In this document: positions 31,604 through 41,190 of the stretch, piece by piece
Position numbering within the stretch: the stretch's first letter is position 1
Layout of the letters: every line of letters begins with the position of its first letter
Assembly (NCBI GenBank): GCA_038030265.1
Contig: CM075938.1
Span: 46,245,189 to 46,309,188, forward strand
Source of the DNA: Corythucha ciliata
Taxonomy: Eukaryota > Arthropoda > Insecta > Hemiptera > Tingidae
Reading direction: 5' to 3'
DNA: 64,000 nt
The notes under the pieces: model-generated
Seen by the model: only the letters and a program-made list of their open reading frames with translations
Databases searched by the model: none
Told to the model about the DNA's origin: nothing
Position numbers and translations under genes: made by a program

Positions 31604-32656
31604 AAATGGGTGTGTCAGGGGGAGAGGGAAATTTCCCCTATGTACCCATTTGTCTGAGAAAGGTCTGACAAATAGGTACATGGCAAATGGGTGCGAATAA
31701 AAAAAAAGAGCATGTACCCATTTGACAGTGATTGGTCCGACAAATGGGTGCGCCTCCGAAGTTAGCTGCCAACGTTTGCTTCGGCTAGGCTCAATTGGAA
31801 ATTACTTCGTTCGCGGTTCATTGACATGGAGTTTCTCGTACAAAGATTTCATTGTGTCCTTCTCGTCGCCTGTGTGCCCTCCCGGTCAGATGTCGAACAC
31901 CTTTATAACATGGAGTAATTGTTGTTATGGTTGCACTTATGGCGTTTTCCATTCAATGCAACACACTAGTGCGGTGTAAGTTTTCCTACCCGTCCTCTCT
32001 GAATTGAAACACATGTTTATGGCGAGGACAGTAGTTTGACTAGGTCACTAAGGGCAAATGCCCCAGGCAGACGATCATATTCGTATTCAACTCTATAAAA
32101 ACTTTCGAATTTCCAGTTTCAGGGCTATGTTATTCCGGTTGAATGGGACTGTCGCCAGCTCTCGGTTTGTGTTGATTCTGGGAAGGTGTTTGCCTTGATA
32201 TATTTTTGTTATTATTAATTGTACGTATTTGCTTTAACGTAGGTACATTTTTCTTTCAACGCATGATTTAAGCCAGTCATTTTAAGACCGAATAAGGAAA
32301 TAATTTCGGACTTCGTTTGTTTGCTGGAATGTGTTCGAATATGGTGCCAGTATGACTCGCCTACCTTTTCCTCATACTTCAAGGCTAGCTTATGGCAAGA
32401 CAATTTCAGACATTTTGGCAAATCTTCATATTAGGAACTCCATGTCGGAACGGGGAACGAAGTAATTCTTCCGCCTAATGTCGAGGCTACGAGGAGCAAA
32501 CGTTAGTAGCTAAATTCGGAGGTGCACCTATTTGTCAGGACAACTTCTGAAAAAAAGGTTTCGTGCTCTTTTTTTTATTCGCACCCATTTGTCTGGCCTT
32601 TCTCTGACAAATAGGTGCACGGGGAAAATTTCCCTCTCCCCCTGATGTACCAATTT
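31604..32656. mobile_element. Fold-back element with ~210-bp arms
   Basis: The left arm starts AAATGGGTGTGTCAGGGGG and the right arm ends CCCCCTGATGTACCAATTT. The arms share GGGAAATTT, GACAAATAGGTRCA, GAATAAAAAAAAGAGCA and AGCTRCYAACGTTTGC-like words. The central part contains TTTTCCATTCAATGCAAC (compare 20219). It also contains a stretch with GGGCAAATGCCCCAGGCAGA that belongs to the repeat family of 44.3-45.7 kb, so the element is composite. Confidence 0.78.
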
Positions 32657-32890
32657 TTCGGCGCTCCCCTTTTTGCATTTCATCGAATCCGTCACTATAC
32701 ACCTCGAGTAAGTCGTTATCCACGTTAAAATTTTGACCGTTGGACAGTGGCCATGAAATCATCAGCCCTGATGTCCAAGGAAAAGCCTCGACATAAATGA
32801 CCTTGTTCACGAAGTGCTTATTTTTGGCCACTTTGAGGGGCTCTTTTAACGCCTCATAGCCTGCGAGGGGCGTTTGGCCGAATACTTTTT
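32657..32890 (-). CDS. Unassigned coding-like segment
   Basis: The minus strand is open for about 80 codons from near 32890 to the fold-back junction. It reads FGQTPLAGYEALKEPLKVA, then HFVNKVIYVEAFPWTSGLMI and DNDLLEVYSDGFDEM, a composition that looks like real globular protein. It has no ATG at its start and stops making sense at the fold-back element. I do not recognise the family. It could be a host exon, a retroelement piece or an old viral insertion. Confidence 0.3.
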
Positions 32891-33032
32891 TCAGAGGGAT
32901 ACTTTACCACGTACGTAAGGACTTATCTAGATGCCGAACCTTTTTTTACATGCAATTCAATGCAATGTATGCATAACGTTGTAGCCGTAGGAATCTACAT
33001 TGCCAGTCTTCCCTTGCCGAGGTGCGTCTAAA

Positions 33033-33067
33033 ACGAACCGGTTTCGGCTGCTCGCCATCTTCAGCGT
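33033..33067 (-). ncRNA. Hammerhead-ribozyme-like motif
   Basis: Minus strand: ACG, core CTGAAGA (a legal CTGANGA core), GGC-GAGCA-GCC stem II with one extra T before it, GAA, ACC/GGT stem III, T at the cleavage position, then CGT pairing back. The CGAAACCGGTT end is typical of Penelope-like element ends. Flanking element sequence was not identified. Confidence 0.5.
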
Positions 33068-33299
33068 ATGGAAGTGCAACTGAAATGGAAGTTGGGGATG
33101 AAAGTCGTGAAGGAACTGTCAGTTCCTTTCAAAGGCATTCTGCCGCCGAGATGAATTCGCAGGTAACGGGAGCGGATTTCTTACATGAAAAGGCGTCGAG
33201 TTTGAAAGGGAAGTTGTCGCTTCTCTGGATCTACGCAAGCGAACTCATTTTATTTAACTTTTGAAACCAGTATATCAAATGCGTATTCTTAGCGAAAGC

Positions 33300-34648
33300 C
33301 TAATGCTTATAACATTGCAGGACCTCTTCTATTTGAGCAACTTGGTTCGGATTCAATTGAGTCAACGGTGGGCGCGGAGGTCCCATATCGAGTCCTGACA
33401 GTATGGTCATGGCTACCTTCATAGTGGACACCCAACTGCCATGTTGAGCGATAGAGTACACGGACTTGGACAGTTTCTCTTGTATCGAGTATGATTCCTT
33501 CAAGTTATTCTTCGTCCAGTTTTCGTAAATATCGTCAAACATCTTCGGCCATAGATTGGCCGTAGTTGCTATCGCCGAGTCAAATCCTAGCGCGCATGCC
33601 CCAGAAACTGTTCTTGGTTGGAGAAGAAAGAGTTGAAACGGTGCAGGGACTCATAAGTTTATAAAATACATATTACATATTTGGTCGGCTCCTAGGAAAA
33701 CGCAGAGATCTTCCGCAGCTGTTTTGATGCAACGGGCACCCTCCTCAAGGTCGTTAGAAGTGAATTTGATACCAGCAAAAGTAGGAATGCGGTGTCGACC
33801 TTTCACGAGGAATTCTTCCATGTCCACTAAACAATCACAAATAATTTTATTTTATTTTAAATATTTTTATACTGTTTATTTATTTTTCCAGTTTGGAGCC
33901 TATAAAAAAATATACTTACAATTAACTCCAGTGAAAGATGGAATGTGATAGTACAGGAGAGGGGTTTTTGGAGCGGCCTTGGACACAAGAGTTAAATAAT
34001 CGACGAGCTCGTCGACATTTTTAGGGCGAAAAAATAATTCGGGAAGACACAGAAGAGCGTTCACTTTCAATGACTCAGCGTGTTTAGCCTGTGGGTTTCA
34101 AAATTTTTAGCGATATGAATCCGCGGGAAATAACGAAAGGAGGGCACTTGCCATCGCTTGGACATCAATCAAAGCCGCTCCGCCAACTTGAATCATGAGC
34201 GACTGCCGGGTGGAGGTCACGGCTGTAGCCCACGCTTCGGCCGCGGCCCGTCGTTCTGATGCGGACATTGAAACGCCTTCGCCCGTTGTGCCCCCGACTG
34301 TTATTATTTTTTAAAAAAATAATTAAAGAAGTTAGATAAATATAATAGAGAGAATCTCAAAACAAAAATACTCACCGAGCACGCCCTTGACCCCTTCATC
34401 TTTCAAGTACTCCGCGTACTTCGGAATCAACTCCAATTTCAGGTCTAAACTAAAATTACGCGGAAAGTAATTTAAAAATGAACCATTAAAAATAAATTGG
34501 GGTTATGAAAGATTACTTTTTTGTAAAAGGCGTAAAAACTGGAGCGATTACTCCTCGAAAGTTGTATTTCTGTAAATAAAATCAAAACATTGATATTGCA
34601 TGAAAGCAACTGACGCATTTTAGGAATTTAAATATTTACCATGACCAT
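33300..34648 (-). CDS. NPL: N-acetylneuraminate lyase, complete seven-exon gene
   Basis: Minus-strand coding exons 34648-34640, 34569-34517, 34449-34376, 34297-34152, 34088-33920, 33826-33677 and 33607-33300 join in consistent phases to about 302 codons plus stop, close to the ~320 of vertebrate NPL. The product is a class I aldolase of the DapA/NanA family that cleaves sialic acid to pyruvate and N-acetylmannosamine in the cytosol. Visible signatures: FRGVIAPVFTPF at the start, the carboxylate-binding VGGTTGEG (residues 46-53), the catalytic tyrosine in YYHIP (about 141), the Schiff-base lysine in TFAGIKFT (about 171) and SGLDMGPPRPPL near the C-terminus. The intron after exon 4 uses a GC donor (GCAAGT at 34151); the others are GT-AG. 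The first coding exon is only nine bases (MVM), so the start is the least certain part. Spliceosomal introns argue for a native eukaryotic gene. Confidence 0.92.
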
Positions 34649-35019
34649 GACTGCCAATGAACGAGCATGAAATGTACAAAAATTTAACGCGAGTTAGTTC
34701 TTCCGTAGAAAACTTTACTGCTCCAAACTCTGCGTTAAAATATTATATAACGTGGTTCGTTATCGCGTCAATTATGCATTGAATAACAAAAGTGAGATAA
34801 GAGTCTGGGCATTCATAAAAAACAGTTTCTCTTTTTTATAAACTTTTATATTATAGTGGTGGAGGTATTCATGTCCGGAAGTCTAACACGTCTTATCAAA
34901 TCTTTTACAATCGGATTTTTTGTTATCACTCGGAGTCCTCGTTTCTGGGAGCTTCCTGTGTCTGTTCATCAACATTTTTAGCATAACGAGTTTTATCAAT
35001 TTTCAGGTTACCCAAATAC
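34649..35019. other. Upstream flank of the lyase gene
   Basis: AT-rich, no exon seen. It presumably holds the 5' UTR and promoter, but no element can be named. Confidence 0.4.
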
Positions 35020-35115
35020 CTTATAATAGATTGATATAATGAATAAATCTGTCGCCGGCATTTTAATTAGTAAATTAATTAAACTGATATTATCCGGACG
35101 ACGATGGAAGGGCAT

Positions 35116-35830
35116 CCCAAGTAACACAAGAGCTCCGGTAAGCGAAGATCGTGTAGGTTTGAGCTTCCTTAAAATTTGTGTAGAGCTTCGGTGCAGAAGA
35201 AGTATACTACCGAAGCTGGAACTTCTTTAATGACTTGGGTAAAGCATTATGGAAGTTATACTGACAAGTGTAACAGCGGGACATGATTTCAATTTCCAAT
35301 GAGCTTCGGAAAGGCTTCACCATTCATATTTGAACTTCTGTTGCTCTTCCCTCAGTCAATGTAACCGAAGCAGTGGGAAGAAGTTAGGTTAGTTCCAGGA
35401 CTATTTTTAAAGAAGTCTTATGGAAGTGGGCACCCATTAGACTTCTTTTAGAATGCTTGCAGCAAGCTTTACCCAAGTTTCACAAGAACTCCGGAATAAG
35501 CGAAGATCGTGTAGGTTCGAGCTTCCTTAAAATTTGTGTAGAGCTTCGGTGCAGAAGAAGTATACTACCGAAACTGGAACTTCTTTAATGACATCTGTAA
35601 AGCATTATGGAAGTTATACCTACAGGTGTTACAGCGGAACATGATTTCAATTTCCAATGAGCTTCGGAAAGGCTTCACCATTCATATTTGAACTTCTGTT
35701 GCTCTTCCCTTAGTCAATGTAACCGAAGCCGTGGGAAGAAATTAGGTTAGTTCCAGGACTATTTTTAAAGAAGTCTTATGGAAGTGGACATCCATTAGAC
35801 TTCTTTTAGACTGCTTACAGCAAGCTTTAT
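35116..35830. repeat. 356-bp tandem duplication
   Basis: Two head-to-tail copies (about 35116-35471 and 35472-35828) differ at only a few positions, for example CACAAGAGCTCCGG versus CACAAGAACTCCGG. They are subterminal repeats of the 4.3-kb element. Confidence 0.88.
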
Positions 35831-35926
35831 CTTGCTTCATAAAGCCTCTGTAGCATACGCTATAGAAGCTTCTCTTCGACTCACCTGATTACCAAATCAT
35901 TTTTCACTTTTGTCTGTGCTGTGACG

Positions 35927-36130
35927 TCATAGTGTGGCGCACGGAAATTTGGTCCAGTCATCTCCTGGATTTCCGGGCTTTTTGAAAGCATTGATCTTGG
36001 CGCTCTTAGGTGGCCAAAAAAGCAATCCGTCTTTCTCCCATATAGATGGAACTGCTGTAATTTTCAACTCCCCCTTTTCAATAGTTTGGACGATCTTGAA
36101 AGAAAAGCCCGCTTCCTCTTTTTCGCCCAT
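35927..36130 (-). CDS. Small ORF resembling the N-terminus of DUF4806-type proteins
   Basis: A 67-codon minus-strand frame starts at ATG and reads FSFKIVQTIEKGELKITAVP, then WEKDGLLFWPP and DDWTKFPCATL before a stop. The pattern (a beta strand ending in E-VP, W...WP, then a short D-W segment) is, from memory, that of the N-terminal region of insect DUF4806-type proteins. Those are often transposon-associated. It may be a single coding exon of the 4.3-kb element or a relic. Function unknown. Confidence 0.4.
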   Translation of the reverse strand: MGEKEEAGFSFKIVQTIEKGELKITAVPSIWEKDGLLFWPPKSAKINAFKKPGNPGDDWTKFPCATL

Positions 36131-36211
36131 TTGTGCTAATCAGTTCCCGGAAAACAAGAAAATACAATAATTAACATCAATTAATTGTGTTATACGTACG
36201 TAAGTACACAC

Positions 36212-37307
36212 GGGTGTTTCAGAATAACTACAAAAAAGTAAAATGGGTTAAAATATAATTGATTTGCAATCAAAAAAGCCAAATATATCATGGTCCGAAA
36301 CTCAATAGTTTCCGAGATATGATTTTTCAATCGTTATTTAGAGCAGTATCTCGCTTTTCTCAATAAAATGAGATTTTGTCTTTTCCAAACGAACTTCTGG
36401 CGCCGGATTTGCAAAGAACACATTTTTTTTTCTGTTAGGAATGACAGTTTCCGAGAGAATGAGCAATTTTTTATCACCACGACACCGGCTCAAAGCTGCG
36501 CAAACTGGAAAATGCTCAATTTTGTGATAGAAGTCAACACTAATAGCGTTTTCCATTTGCCATCTCTTCACTGGCACGTGGAGTGTATGTGACGTCATTG
36601 CACTGGCAATAAACATGTAAACACCTGGTGTGGTGTGGCTTCAAATGGAGCAGTTTTAAGCTAGCTTCGTCATTATTTCTTCCTCCGTGCGGTTTATCTG
36701 TTAAGCTCGGTGCACACGATGCATTTTTCGAAGCATGTTTACATGCATGGTGAAAAAAAACATATGATCCCCGGTAGTGACCGGTTGTTTTTTTAGAACA
36801 GGCAGGCCATCATGCTTCAAAAAATGCATCGTGTGCACCGAGCTTTATAAACCTAAAGTTAGGTTTACTTGCACCGTCTAATTTCTCGAGGCAGAAAATG
36901 TTGTACAAGCACTGTGCTAGCGCAGGTTGCCGTGGCAAATGGAGCAAAATCTCAGTTACAGTGGTGCGATTCAATTGACAAATGGAATGCCAAAATTCTT
37001 ATCAGGACAACAACAGTGTGCACCAGTGTGGAGTTCTCTTGCAAATGGTTAACGCTGTAGGTAAATCACGATGCACAAAAACGTCATGGTGATAAAAAAG
37101 GACTCATTCTCTCGACAACTGTCATTCCTATCAGTAAAACCGTGTTATTTTCGAATCCGGCGTCACCAAAAGTTCGTCCTAAAAAACGCTTGAAAATTCT
37201 TATCTAGGAAACTATTGAGTTTCGGACTATGGTGTATTTCGCCTTCTTGATTGCAAATCAGGCCTACTTTCTCCAGTTCATTTGTTTGCAGTTATTCTGA
37301 AATATCC
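36212..37307. mobile_element. Fold-back element with ~290-bp arms
   Basis: The left end GGGTGTTTCAGAATAAC is mirrored by GTTATTCTGAAATATCC. The arms share CCGAAACTCAATAGTTTCC and GAATGACAGTT...GAGAGAATGA blocks. A MITE sits in the middle (36703-36845). A short frame at 36898-36978 reads YKHCASAGCRGKWSK and VTVVRF, reminiscent of the start of a THAP zinc finger, but ends in a stop. Confidence 0.75.
36703..36845. mobile_element. MITE nested in the fold-back element
   Basis: AAGCTCGGTGCACACGATGC at the left is mirrored exactly at the right, with TTTTT and GAAGCATG continuing the arms. 143 bp, non-coding. Confidence 0.85.
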
Positions 37308-37384
37308 TATTATAAGTAGGGTTGGCAGACGTCGTTGTATTTCACGGGATAGTCCCAGCTTTTGCTAATTGTCCCGCATCCTTA

Positions 37385-37563
37385 GACCGGTCGTCCACTG
37401 GAAGCGTTCTGAGCGGCACTACAACGAGCGTACATCCAAAAAGGCTTAAGTTGATTTCACTGCAGCTAAGCATACAGTGGACGATATCACGCGTTCAATT
37501 TGAGCCCTTGAGGTGTACGCTCGTTGTAGCGCCGCTCGAAAACGCTTCCAGTGGACGACAGAC
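37385..37563. mobile_element. MITE, copy 2 (family of 19990-20190)
   Basis: The ends GACCGGTCGTCCACTGGAAG and CCAGTGGACGACAGACC are inverted repeats shared with copy 1. CTTA occurs on both sides as a likely short target duplication. Confidence 0.82.
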
Positions 37564-37567
37564 CCTT

Positions 37568-38295
37568 AAGGGGCCCACACACGGTCAAACATGCTTGACA
37601 AGCATGTTTGCCATCCTCGCTTGACAAGCAGATTTGATCGTGTGTGGGGTCATGTTTGAAGGTTTGAAGGATTGACATCACGTTTGACGGTTTTCAGTCA
37701 CTGCCAGAAAATTTGCTCTCAAACATTTGGTTTGAAAAACATGTTTGATCGTGTGTGTGTGTGTGTGTGTTTCAAACCATCAAACCTTCAAACCACAAAG
37801 AAAATAGGGTATTGGGGTGATTTTTATGAGAATGAAAAAATTGGTTTTTCATAATAATTATTTGACTAAATATAGGGTGTTTCACGAGGAAAGGACATAC
37901 TTTCCTGGAAACATGGAGCATACTTGCACACTTTACGTCTATAAGATAGACGATAAGAAAAAAGAATATATTTATAAAAAATCTCTGAGCACATCTCAGC
38001 TCTTCCAAGAGATTTGCGTGGCCAAAGTACCTCTTTTCATGAGCCATTGTTTGGTCCACATAGACCTTTTCTTCTTCCTGTGGGCTTTATTTTGCGGCTT
38101 CGGCCCTGATAAGGCAATACAAATAACTCAAATGGTTAATATCCATACTTAAACATATTATGAACGCAAAATGAGCACTGCTGAAGCTTGGGCGCACGTT
38201 TGAAGTTGAAGCTTGACGACAAGTTTGACTGTGAGGGTGCGACATCAAACGTCAAACATGCTTGTCAAGCATGTTTGACCTGTGTGGGCCCCTTT
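37568..38295. mobile_element. Inverted-repeat element with palindromic ends
   Basis: The left end AAGGGGCCCACACACGGTCA and the right end GACCTGTGTGGGCCCCTTT are inverted repeats. Each is followed by the hairpin CAAACATGCTTGACAAGCAT or its relative. A (GT)n tract lies at about 37754-37771. No convincing coding frame. Confidence 0.78.
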
Positions 38296-39440
38296 AGGAT
38301 TGCCTTTTCAGAGGAATACGAGTGGGAGCAATAATAGGCAAGGCAGGAGAATGGATATCGACGGGTTGGAACAGACTGATCACAAAAGCTCAAACTTGAT
38401 TTTAAAGCTCGTGTGCATGGACTTGTCATGCGGCCCGTATAACACATTTCTTGTTGAGCTGTCTGGCTAAGTGGCAATGGCAACCCTTCGGTGCATGCCT
38501 CATGATTTTAAAAGCTTAAACTTGAAGAAGTACTATACCTTACTCAGTGAAGTCAAAATCCAATCGACCGTCCGAACAACACAAACTAAAAAACATGAAC
38601 TCAAACGCAGAACGGCGGCTGCACCCTTCACCTTCCCTTCCGCCACAGTTGTAGATTGTAGGATAAGTGATTTTTTTATTTCACCCCAAATCAAATATCG
38701 GGTGCTTCTTAAAGGGGGACGTTTAATTTTTAACTACCGGATGGACAAAATTCAGCTAACTCAACGTAGGTAATAATATAACTTTCAATGGTTCCGTTCA
38801 AATTATATTCTGCACTTTGAGTTGTGAATGCTATGAGGAGAGCTTTTCACACTTTATCCAAATCAACGAGGTATCTCATCGGAAGAGTTCAGGACTCACA
38901 CGTGAAAGAGGCAGGTTCGATCCTAGGCATCGGGGAAGTTTTCTGGAAATAAAAGTAAGAAATGTGAGTGTAATACTTAAAATGAATAATTCTAGGAATG
39001 TCTTCGTCCCCTAGCACAGTCACGTTATCTAACGATTAACATAACACTCGGATTAATTTTTTTTCTTTATTTTACCACTGAGTTTCGGTAAAGCTTGCAA
39101 TACAACCTTCTGGAGACCTAAAAGAAATTTGCTTATCGAAGTCTACCCGCCATTTTTCTTTTCCGTTGAGTTTCGCTACTAGGCTCCTTTAAACCTGTTT
39201 AAGGCCTACTGCAGGTCCCTTATAGAAGCTGATGTCTCTGTAAAGTCATCCTATCTTCCTCTTATAGGTCCATCCGAAGCTCTCTCCGAAGCTCTCTACA
39301 ACTTCGGTAATAATGGAAACCTTCAGCCTTTTTGGTCTTATAGAACGCTATTGCAAGTTTTTCAGAAATAGTTGGGCTTCTGTAAACAGCTTCTGTTAGA
39401 CTTACGCGAAGTACTACCGAAGTCGAATTGTTAGTTGGGA
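38296..39440. other. Right part of the 4.3-kb element, no gene seen
   Basis: Contains a B-box-like GGTTCGATCC at 38914-38923 without a convincing cloverleaf. CTTCGG/GAAGC-rich sequence toward the right end resembles the left subterminal repeats. Confidence 0.4.
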
Positions 39441-39474
39441 TAGCCCAACACGATTCGAGTTTCGAGAAAAAATG

Positions 39475-39547
39475 GCTCTCCGGCGGGATTTGAACCCGCA
39501 ACCTCTGGATTACCAGTCCAGCACGCTGCCATTTGCGCCACGGAGGC
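39475..39547 (-). tRNA. tRNA-Thr(GGT)-like gene, copy 1
   Basis: 73 bases on the minus strand with A-box TGGCGCAAATGG and B-box GGTTCAAATCC. The anticodon arm CTGGA-CTGGTAA-TCCAG gives anticodon GGT, and the T-arm is GCGGG-TTCAAAT-CCCGC. The acceptor stem pairs only five of seven, with the two terminal pairs mismatched. CCA is followed at once by a T6 run (39472-39467), a Pol III terminator. A G34 threonine tRNA is unusual for a eukaryote and the body resembles tRNA-Trp, so it may be a tRNA-derived pseudogene. Confidence 0.6.
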
Positions 39548-39796
39548 GCCTATGGGAGTCGTACTCCGAGGGATAAGCTAAGCCGAACCCCACCTAGGTC
39601 CATTGTTTCTCGAAACTCTAGGCGCTTCTCCTGATCGGTAAACCACGCCGAATTTAATCTTATCTAGATGTTGTTAGATTGATATAATGAATAAATCTGT
39701 CGCCGGCATTTTAATTAGTAAATTAATTAAACTGATATTATCCGGACGACGATGGAAGGGCATAGCCCAACACGATTCGAGTTTCGAGAAAAAATG

Positions 39797-39869
39797 GCTC
39801 TCCGGCGGGATTTGAACCCGCAACCTCTGGATTACCAGTCCAGCACGCTGCCATTTGCGCCACGGAGGC
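39797..39869 (-). tRNA. tRNA-Thr(GGT)-like gene, copy 2
   Basis: Same 73 bases as copy 1, displaced by 322 bp in tandem, with the same acceptor mismatches and T6 terminator. Confidence 0.6.
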
Positions 39870-40124
39870 GCCTATGGGAGTCGTACTCCGAGGGATAAGC
39901 TAAGCCGAACCCCACCTAGGTCCATTGTTTCTCGAAACAATTTAATTAATTTACTAATTAAAATGCCGGCGACAGATTTATTCATTATATCAATCTAACA
40001 ACATCTAGATAAGATTAAATTCGGCGTGGTTTACCGATCAGGAGAAGCGCCTAGAGTTTCGAGAAACAATGGACCTAGGTGGGGTTCGGCTTAGCTTATC
40101 CCTCGGAGTACGACTCCCATAGGC

Positions 40125-40197
40125 GCCTCCGTGGCGCAAATGGCAGCGTGCTGGACTGGTAATCCAGAGGTTGCGGGTTCAAATCCCGCCGGAGAGC
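40125..40197 (+). tRNA. tRNA-Thr(GGT)-like gene, copy 3 (inverted)
   Basis: Plus-strand copy in the inverted unit, same sequence and the same two terminal acceptor mismatches. CCA and T6 follow at 40198-40206. Confidence 0.6.
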
Positions 40198-40583
40198 CAT
40201 TTTTTCTCGAAACTCGAATCGTGTTGGGCTATGCCCTTCCATCGTCGTCCGGATAATATCAGTTTAATTAATTTACCTTATAATACCAAATACCGAATAG
40301 TTTATATTCTATTGAAATATGGCTAGTCGGGCACCACTTTTTTTTATCAAATGGGGTATAGATGTGGCCCAACCGGTTGTCAAATCACAATTTAGCGCTT
40401 TTCTTTAGCAAAAGCGTGAATCTAGAGTGTTTCGTCCAGAATAAAGGGCAATGGGAAGTCAATGAAAAGACTCGTAATCGGGCGAAAATCACACTTATTT
40501 TTAGCCCAAAAAAAGAGTTATGAGGGAAAAAGCCCTCGAGTACACGTTGCATGGATTAATTGATTATTGAACAGAACGTCTAA

Positions 40584-40717
40584 GGCCCGTATTTATGAAC
40601 GTTACTTGAAGCTTCCTCGAGTCAAGGAACCATTGAGAACAGTTTGATCACAATAAAAACATCTGTTTTAATGAATTTCAAGGGTTCCTTAATGTCAAGG
40701 AACGTTCATAAATACGG
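40584..40717. mobile_element. MITE
   Basis: GGCCCGTATTTATGAACGTT at the left and GGAACGTTCATAAATACGG at the right are inverted repeats that continue inward (CTTGA, AAGGAACC/GGTTCCTT). About 134 bp, non-coding. Confidence 0.78.
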
Positions 40718-41190
40718 ACATAAGTGTACATAAAGCATATGAATTAAGTGATAAAGCACGTCAACCACAGTTTGATTTGGAAAGATTTTGATATAGTAGT
40801 ATCAAATGCCACAGCAGTGAAAGGCGTAGGCGCGGAAAAGTCTCTGGCGGTAAACTCCGCTTGAATATTGCGTGATTTGCATGTTGTGTATGCAGGTATA
40901 GTGCGTATTGCGCGCTGTGCTGAGATTGATCGAGGATACAACGCGGCGAGTGCGTTGCCACAGAGGGTGAGTATAGCGCGAGCGAGTGTAGGTGTCGTGT
41001 GTCATTCAAGAGAGTGGAAACTTTGCGCGCTGCGAGTGCTGGAATGCATGTAGGAAGTAGTGCCACTGCGACTTGGAAGGCACGCAAGGGCATTCCGAAC
41101 TAGACTAAAGTGTGAGAAAGAAGAAGGGCGTTCAAGGTACGACAATCCCCCACCTATCGTCGTTTAGGAGAAAACGCTCTGAACACACAG
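40718..41190. other. No gene recognised
   Basis: GC-richer patch at 40830-41080 with frames on both strands that show no family features. Confidence 0.45.

Larger units (their letters stand above)
35116..39439. mobile_element. 4.3-kb inserted element with AT duplication
   Basis: The ends CCCAAGTAACACA and TGTTAGTTGGG are terminal inverted repeats, and AT stands on both sides (35114-35115, 39440-39441). The uninterrupted sequence GGGCATAGCCCAACACG is present in the neighbouring unit copy at 39760, which proves the empty site. It contains a 356-bp tandem duplication at the left, a minus-strand frame at 35927-36130 and several later insertions (36212-38295). GAAGCTTC/CTTCGG-rich words at both ends belong to the element. 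Superfamily is not assigned. Confidence 0.75.
35029..40276. mobile_element. tRNA-like-carrying composite unit with 9-bp flanking repeat
   Basis: CTTATAATA occurs at 35020-35028 directly before the unit and again at 40277-40285 directly after it, like a 9-bp target duplication. Inside are copies of a 322-bp unit. Each has a tRNA-like gene, a TCTCGAAAC-bounded segment and an AT-rich block (GATTGATATAATGAATAAAT to GACGATGGAAGGGCAT). The order is: unit tail (35029-35115), a 4.3-kb insertion, one full unit (39442-39763), a partial unit to about 39937, then an inverted copy to 40276. The mechanism and element class are unknown. Confidence 0.65.

Noticed and set aside
31433..31657. Poly-serine ORF
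   Set aside because: It is a translation of the (TCC)n microsatellite.
33300..34648. Sialic acid lyase as a recent bacterial gene transfer
   Set aside because: Seven exons with spliceosomal introns and AT-rich composition like the flanks argue against a recent transfer.
39475..39547. Calling these plainly functional tRNA-Thr genes
   Set aside because: Two terminal acceptor mismatches are present in all copies, so they are reported as tRNA-like with moderate confidence.
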